NCBI RefSeq assembly: GCF_017355915.2
Contig: NZ_JAFEUV020000004.1
Span: forward strand, 372,001 to 436,000
Direction of reading: 5' to 3'
Length of the DNA stretch: 64,000 nt
Origin: Telluribacter roseus
Lineage (GTDB): Bacteria; Bacteroidota; Bacteroidia; Cytophagales; Spirosomataceae
Under the pieces are notes generated by a model that was given only the letters and a program-made list of their open reading frames with translations, made no database searches and was not told where the DNA came from. This document shows positions 1-7,347 of this stretch, one piece after another (within the stretch, counting starts at the first letter, position 1; each line of letters starts with the position of its first letter). Made by a program: the position numbers and the translations under genes.

Positions 1-1
1 C

Positions 2-1666
2 GGTAAGCCCATTGCCACCTTTGGGAATGGAGGAAAGATCAACCTCAGGGATGGCCTTGAACGTCCCGGTGCTGATGACTATGTCATATCCAATACCCCA
101 GGAGTAATCTATAAAGACCTGATCATTATGGGCACCCGCGTCAACGAAAGCGCCGCCGCCCTTCCGGGTGATATCCGCGCCTACAACGTCCGGACTGGTA
201 GAGTCGTGTGGGCGTTCCGGACCGTACCTCGACCCGGCGAGTACGGCTACGATACCTGGCCCAAAGACGGCTATAAGAATGTAGGCGCCGCCAACAACTG
301 GATGGGCATGGCCATAGACCGAAAGCGGGGGATTGTATACGCACCTACGGGTTCGGCGGCGTTTGACTTCTACGGAGGCAACCGGCCCGGCTCCAATCTT
401 TTTGCTAACTGCCTGCTGGCGCTGGATGCGGGTACCGGCAAGCGGTTGTGGCACTTCCAGACGGTACACCACGATATCTGGGACCGCGACATACCGGCTC
501 CACCGAATCTCTTTACGGTAGTTCACGGTGGTAAAAAGATTGACGCCGTATCGGTACTGAGTAAGCAGGGATTCTTGTTTGTATTTGACCGGGTGACGGG
601 GAAGCCGCTGTTCCCCATCGAAGAGCGGGCGTTTCCGGCATCGGATATACCCGGGGAACAGGCCTGGCCTACGCAGCCTATCCCGTTAAAGCCTGCGCCC
701 TTTACGCGACAGAGCTTTACCGAAAAGGATCTAAGTCCTTATATAACAGGTAATGAGCGGGAGGAAATAGTGGCCGAGATCCGGAAGGCCAAAACCGGGC
801 AACCCTTTATACCTCTGGGCTGGGAGCGTACCATCTTTTTCCCCGGTACCGACGGTGGTCCCCAGTGGGGAGGGGCCGCGGTGGATGAAAACAGTATCCT
901 GTACGTGCCGGCGAAGGAGAATCCGGTGTACTCGGCCATCAAAGACGCTCCAAAACAGCAGGGTACTACGGCCTCGGTGACGGGCAAAAAACTGTATGAA
1001 GCCAACTGCGGTGCCTGCCACGGAGCTACCCGCGAGGGGAGCCATGATGGTACATACCCCTCTCTACTGAACTTATCAGTACGTAGCAACGAACCGGCGG
1101 TGCATCAGCTATTGGCAAAAGGGAGAGGCATGATGCCAGCCTTTACGCAGCTGAAGGAAGCGGAGCGGAAAGCGATTGTTGATTTCCTGTTTGGTAAAGA
1201 ATCAGCCGTAGCCACCGAAGACAGGCCTGCCCGTACTACGGTACCCTATTCACACACGGGCTACAATCGCTGGTACGACTCCAAAGGGTATCCCATAAGC
1301 CAGCCGCCCTGGGGTACCCTCACGGCCATCAACATGCATACCGGCGACCACCTTTGGCAGGTACCTCTGGGTGAGTACCCCGAGCTTACGGCGCAGGGAG
1401 TACCACCTACGGGTACTGACAACTACGGCGGGGCGGTAGTCACCAGGGGCGGACTCCTGTTTATTGCCGCCTCCCGCGATGAGCAGATCCGTGCCATTGA
1501 TCGCCGCACCGGCAAGACCCTTTGGCAGGCACCGCTACCCGCGGCGGGTTATGCTACCCCAAGTACTTACTCCGTCAACGGTAAGCAGTACGTGGTAATA
1601 GCCTGCGGCGGAGGGAAACTGAAAACCAGGTCCGGCGATAAATACGTGGCCTTTGCACTACCTTAA
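2..1666 (+). CDS. PQQ-dependent (quinoprotein) dehydrogenase with embedded cytochrome c domain, 5' truncated
   Basis: The reading frame is open from base 2, so the N-terminus lies outside the window; about 554 residues are visible of a family usually near 700. The visible part has beta-propeller blades typical of quinoprotein glucose/alcohol dehydrogenases, with repeated 'LLALDAGTGKRLW'-like and 'IRAIDRRTGKTLW' tryptophan-docking repeats and the GGPQWGGAAVD segment. A heme c site CGACH lies at bases 1007-1021, inside an inserted domain of about 80 residues between propeller blades, followed by a methionine-containing GMMPAF loop that could supply the distal heme ligand. The family oxidises sugars or alcohols in the periplasm with PQQ; here electrons probably pass to the built-in heme. 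The substrate is not readable from sequence. It is followed after 18 bases by a Tat-exported isomerase-like gene, suggesting one operon. Family assignment is firm; glucose specificity is not. Confidence 0.88.
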   Translation, partial: GKPIATFGNGGKINLRDGLERPGADDYVISNTPGVIYKDLIIMGTRVNESAAALPGDIRAYNVRTGRVVWAFRTVPRPGEYGYDTWPKDGYKNVGAANNWMGMAIDRKRGIVYAPTGSAAFDFYGGNRPGSNLFANCLLALDAGTGKRLWHFQTVHHDIWDRDIPAPPNLFTVVHGGKKIDAVSVLSKQGFLFVFDRVTGKPLFPIEERAFPASDIPGEQAWPTQPIPLKPAPFTRQSFTEKDLSPYITGNEREEIVAEIRKAKTGQPFIPLGWERTIFFPGTDGGPQWGGAAVDENSILYVPAKENPVYSAIKDAPKQQGTTASVTGKKLYEANCGACHGATREGSHDGTYPSLLNLSVRSNEPAVHQLLAKGRGMMPAFTQLKEAERKAIVDFLFGKESAVATEDRPARTTVPYSHTGYNRWYDSKGYPISQPPWGTLTAINMHTGDHLWQVPLGEYPELTAQGVPPTGTDNYGGAVVTRGGLLFIAASRDEQIRAIDRRTGKTLWQAPLPAAGYATPSTYSVNGKQYVVIACGGGKLKTRSGDKYVAFALP

Positions 1667-1684
1667 TTTTACAACTGACCGTCT

Positions 1685-2587
1685 ATGCAATTTGACCGGA
1701 GAAAATTTCTGAAAGCAGTACCTTTAGGAGCAGTGGCTCTGTCAGCCGCACAGGGTAAGTCCGCAGAAGTACCCTTGACTTACAGTGCCAACCGCTCTGC
1801 CCACATCAAACTCAGCTGTAACCTGTACTCATTCAATGATCCCCTCAGAAAGGGAGAGATGACGCTGGCCGAGGTACTCCGTTTCTGCTCGGATTTGGGC
1901 TTTGATGCGGTAGATCCTACCGGGTACTACTTTCCCGGCTATCCTGAAGTACCTCAGGATGAGTACGTGTACGAAATCAAGAAGCAGGCTTTCCTGCTGG
2001 GGCTGGATATCAGTGGTACTGGGGTCCGGACGGACTTCTCAGCCGCTAATAAAGCCAAACGAGCCGCCGATGTAGAGCTGGTACGTAGGTGGGTAGACGT
2101 AGCGGCCAAAATGGATGCACCGGTACTGAGGGTATATGCCGGTAGAGGAGTACCGGAGGGACACGCCGAGCGGGAGGTGATGGATTGGGCGGTGGACAGT
2201 ATACGGCAGTGTGTGGAGTACGGCAAGCAAAAAGGCGTAATGATCGTACTGCAGAATCACAACGAGCTACTCAAGACCGTGGATCAGGTACTTTATATCC
2301 GAAACAAGATCGCTACTGATTGGCTGGGTATCAACCTGGATATCGGGAGCCTACGGGCAGGAGACCCGTATGAGGAGGTAGCTAAGTTAGCTCCGTATGC
2401 CTATACCTGGCAAATCAAGGAGAATGTGTATCGGTACGGCAAGGAGGAAAAGACGGATCTGAAAAAGATCATTCAGATCATTCGAAATGCAGGGTACCGG
2501 GGCTACATACCCCTGGAAACGCTTTCGGGGGATCCGCGTGTGCAGATACCCCGATTTCTGGCGGAGGTGCGGGAGGCTATGCGTTAA
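1685..2587 (+). CDS. Exported sugar phosphate isomerase/epimerase-like TIM-barrel protein
   Basis: A 300-residue protein of the xylose isomerase-like TIM barrel (AP endonuclease 2) family. The N-terminus MQFDRRKFLKAVPLGAVALS is a Tat-type signal with twin arginines, so the protein is probably folded in the cytoplasm and exported. Barrel motifs are visible: 'VLQNHNE' near residue 190, 'NLDIGS' near 218 and 'IPLETLSGDP' near the C-terminus, which carry the usual metal-binding acidic and histidine residues. The true reaction is unknown; exported members of this family in Bacteroidota are often found with oxidoreductases and are thought to act on oxidised sugars. Here it sits 18 bases behind a PQQ dehydrogenase, which fits such a role, but this is inference. 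Confidence 0.85.
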   Translation: MQFDRRKFLKAVPLGAVALSAAQGKSAEVPLTYSANRSAHIKLSCNLYSFNDPLRKGEMTLAEVLRFCSDLGFDAVDPTGYYFPGYPEVPQDEYVYEIKKQAFLLGLDISGTGVRTDFSAANKAKRAADVELVRRWVDVAAKMDAPVLRVYAGRGVPEGHAEREVMDWAVDSIRQCVEYGKQKGVMIVLQNHNELLKTVDQVLYIRNKIATDWLGINLDIGSLRAGDPYEEVAKLAPYAYTWQIKENVYRYGKEEKTDLKKIIQIIRNAGYRGYIPLETLSGDPRVQIPRFLAEVREAMR

Positions 2588-2637
2588 CAGCCCCCGGTCC
2601 GGTATATCTAGTAAGCTAGTATAGTTTTATTCACTAC

Positions 2638-3039
2638 CTACGATGTAGGATAATCAACAAATACCTTGGCCAGTGAGGCAGTCAGGGCATCTATAAACGA
2701 AGGTTTCGTCATAAAGTCGGTAGCGCCTAGCTGCTTGGTTTCGAGTATATCCCTGGGCTCCGACGAGGTGGAGTAGATAATAATCGGGGTCTGGTCCAGG
2801 CGTTCAATCTTCTTAAGCTCGGTCAGGCACTGCTTGCCGTTCATACGTGGCATGTTCAGGTCCAGAAAGATATACTCCGGCACGAAATCAGAATTCCTGT
2901 TCAGCTTCTGCAGGGCATCCAGGCCATCATCTGCGGTTACGCAGTGGATGGTCGGGTCCACCTTATTCAGAGCCAGGGCAAAGATTTCCTGATCGTCCTG
3001 ATCGTCATCAATCAATAAACAGGTAATAGGGTTAGGCAT
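2638..3039 (-). CDS. Single-domain response regulator (CheY/Rcp1-like receiver)
   Basis: A stand-alone receiver domain of 133 residues. The start is placed at the ATG at 3037-3039 (MPNPITCLLIDDD); the longer frame would begin with TTG at 3075 and only adds twelve unconserved residues. Receiver hallmarks are present: the acidic cluster IDDD near the N-terminus, the phospho-acceptor aspartate in 'YIFLDLNMPRMNG', the conserved Thr/Ser in 'IIIYSTSS' and the lysine in 'FMTKPS'. There is no output domain, so it probably works as a phospho-relay or by protein contact, as Rcp1-type regulators do. No kinase gene is adjacent; its partner must be elsewhere. Confidence 0.9.
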   Translation of the reverse strand: MPNPITCLLIDDDQDDQEIFALALNKVDPTIHCVTADDGLDALQKLNRNSDFVPEYIFLDLNMPRMNGKQCLTELKKIERLDQTPIIIYSTSSEPRDILETKQLGATDFMTKPSFIDALTASLAKVFVDYPTS

Positions 3040-3473
3040 ATTCGGGGTACTGGCTACTAGTTGTTGATGATGCAAAGTTTAAAGTTTATAGTAAAGTTAC
3101 ATGTATTTATGACAATTCAAAATGGTCCTGCACCTCTCCTGAAAGCCCCGGCTTTCGCTTCTTAGTATATTCTGAGATTACTCAGGGGCGATAGGGATAT
3201 GGCGCTCCGGATGGCTCCGTAACGGATACTTTAAGTGGGCCAAGCTCTAAAAAAGGATGGTATGAGTAACAAAGAGCTTGTTGCCCCCTCTTTATCTGGT
3301 CATGATGTTAAAGCAGATGTATAGTTATTTTCATAGTATATGTTTAAGGTACCTGATCTGAGCAGCTCGACTTTTTATGGACTGATTACTCAGTATTCTC
3401 GGTGGTGTTGTTTACAGTAGCACCAAAACTACAGAAGTGTAACTTTTGTTTGACGCAGGTTCAGCAGGTACTT
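3040..3473. other. Intergenic gap without a recognisable gene
   Basis: No convincing reading frame or RNA gene was found here. Two inverted repeats are visible: GAAAGCC (3141-3147) facing GGCTTTC (3150-3156), and CAAGCTCT (3241-3248) facing AGAGCTTG (3273-3280) with a 24-base loop. Neither is followed by a clear T-run. The right half, next to the 3' end of the trans-sulfuration enzyme gene, must hold any terminator for that gene, and the left half the promoter of the response regulator. Confidence 0.5.
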
Positions 3474-4634
3474 CTAAAGCGTTTCCAGGGCCTGCTCCAG
3501 GTCTCTGATCAGGTAGTCGGCATCTTCCAGACCGATGTAGATGCGGGCCATCCGGTGGCGTTCATTGGCCGGATCAAACTCCTCGGGAGAGATACCCGCC
3601 GCCTGTGGCAGGATCAGCGACTCGTGACCACCCCAGGATACCGCCACCAGAAAGTGCTTCAGCGTGTAGGCAAACTTCTCGATCTGCTCAGCGCTATTTG
3701 CTTTTAGCTGCACCGTTAGCAACCCACAGGCACCTGTCATCTGCCTGCGGGCCAGTTCGAGTTGCGGAAAATCGTCATCCAGCGGGAAGAATACTCGTTC
3801 AATCTTGGGGTGTTGCTTGAGGTAGGTAAGTACCTTCTGGGTGGTCTGGCTGATGCGGTCCAGGCGCATGGGGAGGGTACGGAGGCCACGCAGGAGCAGC
3901 CAGGCGTTAAAGGGCATGATGCCCGAGCCGGTGTTGAGCAGCTGCTCGTTGAATATCTTCGCCAGCATCTCTTTGGTACCCGTCAGCACTCCCGCGACGG
4001 TATCGCTGTGGCCACCAATGTACTTCGTGGCCGACTGCAGGCTCAGGTCTATACCCAGTTGGTGGGGCTTCTGGTACAGAGGCGTACAGTAGCTATTGTC
4101 AATGATGGTGATGATCCCCCGGCTCTTTGCCAGCCTAGCTACGGCCTCCAGGTCCTGTAGCTCGTAGGTAAGGGTATTGGGCGACTCCAGGTAGATCAGG
4201 CGTGTTTCGGGACGCAGGGCTCCTTCGAAGTTTTCGATGCGGGTACCATCCACGTAGGTAGTACTTACGCCAAAGCGGGGTAGTATGTTATCGAACATCC
4301 GGTAGGCCCAGGTATAGGGTTTCTGTACCGATACGATATGATCACCCCCTTTGACATTGGCCAGCACGGCGCAGAATATGGCAGAGGCTCCGCTGTTAAA
4401 CACCAGCGCGTCTTCGGCTTCGTCGAGGGCCGCCAGTTTCTTACGGAGTATATTTACGGTAGGATTAACCCCTCTTGAATACAGATAGGTCGACATTTCG
4501 TCCTGAAATGCCGCGCGTATATCCGCAAAGGAGTTAAAGGTAAAGTTACTGGTCTGGATAATAGGTGGGGCCACTGCATTGAAGTAGCTGGAGCGGTCTT
4601 CGCCCAGTTCATTGATAATATACGAAAGGTCCAT
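3474..4634 (-). CDS. Cystathionine gamma-synthase/beta-lyase family PLP enzyme (trans-sulfuration)
   Basis: A 386-residue Cys/Met-metabolism PLP enzyme, full family length, with an ATG start at 4632-4634. The PLP-binding lysine is K204 in 'SATKYIGGHSD'; upstream lie 'NSGASAI' (phosphate-binding turn), the 'YLESPNT' strand and 'IDNSYCTP', where the Asp contacts the pyridine nitrogen. The fold interconverts homoserine esters, cystathionine, cysteine, homocysteine or methionine. The sequence alone does not separate MetB, MetC, methionine gamma-lyase and homocysteine synthase activities, so no symbol is given. It is transcribed alone, 128 bases downstream of the phosphatase gene on the same strand. 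I looked at the leader for a SAM riboswitch and did not find one. Confidence 0.88.
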   Translation of the reverse strand: MDLSYIINELGEDRSSYFNAVAPPIIQTSNFTFNSFADIRAAFQDEMSTYLYSRGVNPTVNILRKKLAALDEAEDALVFNSGASAIFCAVLANVKGGDHIVSVQKPYTWAYRMFDNILPRFGVSTTYVDGTRIENFEGALRPETRLIYLESPNTLTYELQDLEAVARLAKSRGIITIIDNSYCTPLYQKPHQLGIDLSLQSATKYIGGHSDTVAGVLTGTKEMLAKIFNEQLLNTGSGIMPFNAWLLLRGLRTLPMRLDRISQTTQKVLTYLKQHPKIERVFFPLDDDFPQLELARRQMTGACGLLTVQLKANSAEQIEKFAYTLKHFLVAVSWGGHESLILPQAAGISPEEFDPANERHRMARIYIGLEDADYLIRDLEQALETL

Positions 4635-4762
4635 GCCGGATAGGTGCTGACAGAGTTAGTGGTTAACAGGTTTAGGAGCCGTACCAGCGACTCCCCGGTC
4701 TGCAAGATAGCCAAGCCTGATATAATCTTCGTAGTGAACTCTAAGGAAATGCGTGTGATGTA

Positions 4763-5797
4763 TTACATCTGCAGCTCAGCCTCCTTTCGCTCAAACTCCA
4801 TCACCTGATCCTGGGTAATGATTCCTGACTTCACGGAGTGTAGTATAGCTTCGCTGCTGTGGCGGAAGTAGCAGGTATCGACGCCCAGTCCGCTCATGTT
4901 TTCCATGAGTCGTAGGGCTTCGTGATTCTGCGAAGAGCCGGTCTGGCGAATAAATACCGCCTGAATACTCATCGGGAACGTCTTGCAGATTACTTCGTAG
5001 ATGTGCGGGTCGCGCTGCGAATCATCACCCAGCAGGATGAACTTCAGGTGCGGATAAAACTTGATGATATTCCGGATCTTCCGCTCCTTGTGATCGTGAG
5101 ACCCCCGGCCCGTCATCAGAAAGTCCCCCAGGCTGTCCTTGACGCTTTTGAGCTTGAGTACCGCCTTCGGTAGACCGTTAAAGTGCGTAAACCTGACTAT
5201 AAATTCGTACAGATTCCACTCACTGCTCGATACGAAGAAAAATGTATTGCCTTCGGTAGTACTCTTATCCCGTCCGGCAAAACTAAGGAGCCGGTAGTGT
5301 TTAACAACGTCCTCAAAGGGCATACGTGACTCCACATTTTTCGTTAGCATTACGTAGAGTTTTTTCAACAGATGACCACTGTACGAAATCAGGAACGTAT
5401 CATCTATGTCGGAGATTATTGTATAAGCACCTTCATAAGGTACCAGAAATTCGCCGGTACGGGTGAAGTTGTAGTGATTGCCCTCTAACTGATGATCAAT
5501 ACTGACTTCGTAGGTATGCCATCCGCAGTCAAGAGGCTTCTGAAGGGGTATATTAAACTCAAAAAAACCATCGCTGAGCGTACGTGTTTCTACTGTCATA
5601 TCACCATAATGAAGAATGACGCGGGCGTTGGCAATGGTTTTTATAGTAAACAGTTGTAGAATAGAATTAATGTACTTGAACCCCTTCCGGTCGTACAGGT
5701 CCTTGGCAGAAGGGTATCTCCGAAAAGCATGTCCAAAGACCACCAGTTCGTTTGGATTAGCGTAACCACGGTAAAGTTTGAGTTCAACTTGTTTCAT
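4763..5797 (-). CDS. App1-type phosphatidate phosphatase (DUF2183 family)
   Basis: A 344-residue protein matching the App1 phosphatidate phosphatase catalytic family known from yeast and many bacteria. After an N-terminal beta-rich region (about residues 1-120), the HAD-type nucleophile motif DIDDT lies at residues 130-134, followed by 'FVSSSEWNLYEFIV' (motif II serine) and 'FILLGDDSQRDPHIYEVI' with acidic motif IV residues. The family dephosphorylates phosphatidate to diacylglycerol. There is no signal peptide, so it should act in the cytoplasm or at the inner membrane face. It is divergently transcribed, 44 bases away, from a diacylglycerol-kinase-like gene that would catalyse the reverse phosphorylation. 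Family assignment is strong; the lipid substrate in this organism is inferred. Confidence 0.85.
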   Translation of the reverse strand: MKQVELKLYRGYANPNELVVFGHAFRRYPSAKDLYDRKGFKYINSILQLFTIKTIANARVILHYGDMTVETRTLSDGFFEFNIPLQKPLDCGWHTYEVSIDHQLEGNHYNFTRTGEFLVPYEGAYTIISDIDDTFLISYSGHLLKKLYVMLTKNVESRMPFEDVVKHYRLLSFAGRDKSTTEGNTFFFVSSSEWNLYEFIVRFTHFNGLPKAVLKLKSVKDSLGDFLMTGRGSHDHKERKIRNIIKFYPHLKFILLGDDSQRDPHIYEVICKTFPMSIQAVFIRQTGSSQNHEALRLMENMSGLGVDTCYFRHSSEAILHSVKSGIITQDQVMEFERKEAELQM

Positions 5798-5841
5798 GTA
5801 TACCAGTCATTATTTGATAACAAACATAATCGAAAAAGAAT

Positions 5842-6732
5842 ATGCCATCGGAAGAGAGGGTACTGCTGATTGTCAATCCTATTTCGGGTAGTCTTGAAAA
5901 AGCGGATGTAGTAGATTTGATCGAAAATAGATGTAAAGCTTCCGAACTGAAGCTGGAAGTATATTCAACCACCGGAGAGAACGACCTGCAGACCATCGTG
6001 AAACTACTGGACGAATACAAACCAACGCGGGTATTGGTAGCGGGTGGTGATGGTACTATTACTATGGTTGCCCAGGCTCTTGAAGGCAAAGAGGCTATTC
6101 TGGGGATCTTACCGGCTGGTTCATCCAACGGACTGGCTACCAGCTTCAATGTCCCTGCTGATTTTATGGAAGCCCTTGAAGTGGCACTTAGCAGTAATGT
6201 AGCCCGTATTGATGGCGTAAGGATTAACGGTGAAATCAGTCTGCACCTGAGTGATCTGGGGTTGAATGCTCTGTTGGTTAAGAACTTTGAAGAGGGGGAT
6301 ACCCGCGGTAAAATGGGCTACGCTAAGGAGGTCATCAAGACTTTAACTGAGCACGAAACATTCAGAGTCCGGATCCGTACCGCAGAGGAAGTACTGGAAA
6401 CGGAGGCCGTTATGGTAGTTATTGCTAACGCCCAGAAGTATGGTACCGGCGTTACGATCAATCCCTACGGAAATATCCTTGATGGATTGTTTGAGGTAGT
6501 TATAGCCAAGCGGTGGGATGTGATCGAGTTGGTCAAGCTCATAGCGGGTAGTACGGAGTTTGATCCGGAGGTGGTGACTATGTTTTCGGTGACCTACGCC
6601 GAAATCGAATGTCTGGACCAGGAGGTGGACTTTCAGATTGATGGCGAATACAAAGGACAGGTCCGGAAAGTAACGGCACAGATGGTCCCCCAACTCCTGT
6701 CAATAGCCATACCAGAGCCGCAGACAGTTTAG
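5842..6732 (+). CDS. Diacylglycerol kinase family lipid kinase (YegS/DAGK_cat)
   Basis: A 296-residue protein of the diacylglycerol/sphingosine kinase catalytic family. The N-terminal domain has 'LLIVNPISG' and the nucleotide-binding loop GGDGT at residues 68-72; 'GILPAGSSNGLA' around 88-99 is the second glycine-rich motif. The C-terminal beta-rich domain ends with 'VDFQIDGEYKG', matching the usual 'DGE' element. It should phosphorylate diacylglycerol or a similar lipid using ATP on the cytoplasmic membrane face. It is divergent from the App1-type phosphatase gene, sharing the promoter region, and converges with a cupin gene 16 bases downstream. Confidence 0.88.
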   Translation: MPSEERVLLIVNPISGSLEKADVVDLIENRCKASELKLEVYSTTGENDLQTIVKLLDEYKPTRVLVAGGDGTITMVAQALEGKEAILGILPAGSSNGLATSFNVPADFMEALEVALSSNVARIDGVRINGEISLHLSDLGLNALLVKNFEEGDTRGKMGYAKEVIKTLTEHETFRVRIRTAEEVLETEAVMVVIANAQKYGTGVTINPYGNILDGLFEVVIAKRWDVIELVKLIAGSTEFDPEVVTMFSVTYAEIECLDQEVDFQIDGEYKGQVRKVTAQMVPQLLSIAIPEPQTV

Positions 6733-6748
6733 CTCGGTAGCCCCAGTA

Positions 6749-7108
6749 CTATATTTTTTCCAGTGTTTCTCGGGTCAGTTCTCCCCGGGTGTCTCCGGTA
6801 TTCACCGTGGTGGCCGGTTCAAACAGCATTACTGATACTTCCTGCTCAGCAACCGGCCGGTGTTCGACTCCTCTGGGGACGATCAGAAACTCGTTCTTAT
6901 TTACTTCGACTGTCCGGTCCCGGAACTCCATACGAAAGCTACCTTCCAGTACGTAGAAGAGCTCATCTTCGTGGTCATGCTTATGCCACACAAACTCCCC
7001 CTTGAACTTCACCAGCTTCACGTGTTGTCCATTGAGCTCGCCTACCAGGCGAGGGTTCCAATGATCGGAGAACAGAGCCAGTTTATCAGCGATAGTTATT
7101 TTATCCAT
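6749..7108 (-). CDS. Small cupin-domain protein
   Basis: A 119-residue single cupin barrel. Cupin motif 1 is visible as 'WHKHDHEDELFYVLEG' with H42, H44, H46 and E49 available as metal ligands, and motif 2 as 'FLIVPRGVEHRPVA', which supplies the last histidine. Such small cupins bind a divalent metal and act as isomerases, dioxygenases or sensors; the specific role cannot be read. It is monocistronic and convergent with the lipid kinase gene. Length and start (ATG at 7106-7108) agree with the family. Confidence 0.85.
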   Translation of the reverse strand: MDKITIADKLALFSDHWNPRLVGELNGQHVKLVKFKGEFVWHKHDHEDELFYVLEGSFRMEFRDRTVEVNKNEFLIVPRGVEHRPVAEQEVSVMLFEPATTVNTGDTRGELTRETLEKI

Positions 7109-7347
7109 GGTAGAAACAATGATTTATTGAGCATTTAGCCCCATTTCTTTAATGCTCCTGTCTTTATAGCCCTCCTTAGTAACCAGCAGAGAGGTAAGAG
7201 ACTCAAAAATACGTCTACTTTGAGATAGGGCAAGTCTTTCAGGAATTTTCAGATAGGTAGAAAGGTAAAATCTGCCGATTTTATAGTAAAAAAACACATA
7301 TTTTCGCTCTGTTTATCTGTAACGTTCCGGTTTTAAAGTAATCATCC

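Noticed and set aside
731-1089. Long minus-strand frames inside the PQQ dehydrogenase, and similar antisense frames in other genes
   Set aside because: They mirror the codon bias of the real gene on the other strand, lack signals or family motifs and overlap well-supported coding sequence.
4635-4762. Possible SAM riboswitch in front of the trans-sulfuration gene
   Set aside because: A GGAG/CTCC hairpin is visible, but the conserved SAM-I, SAM-II or SAH core sequences are absent.
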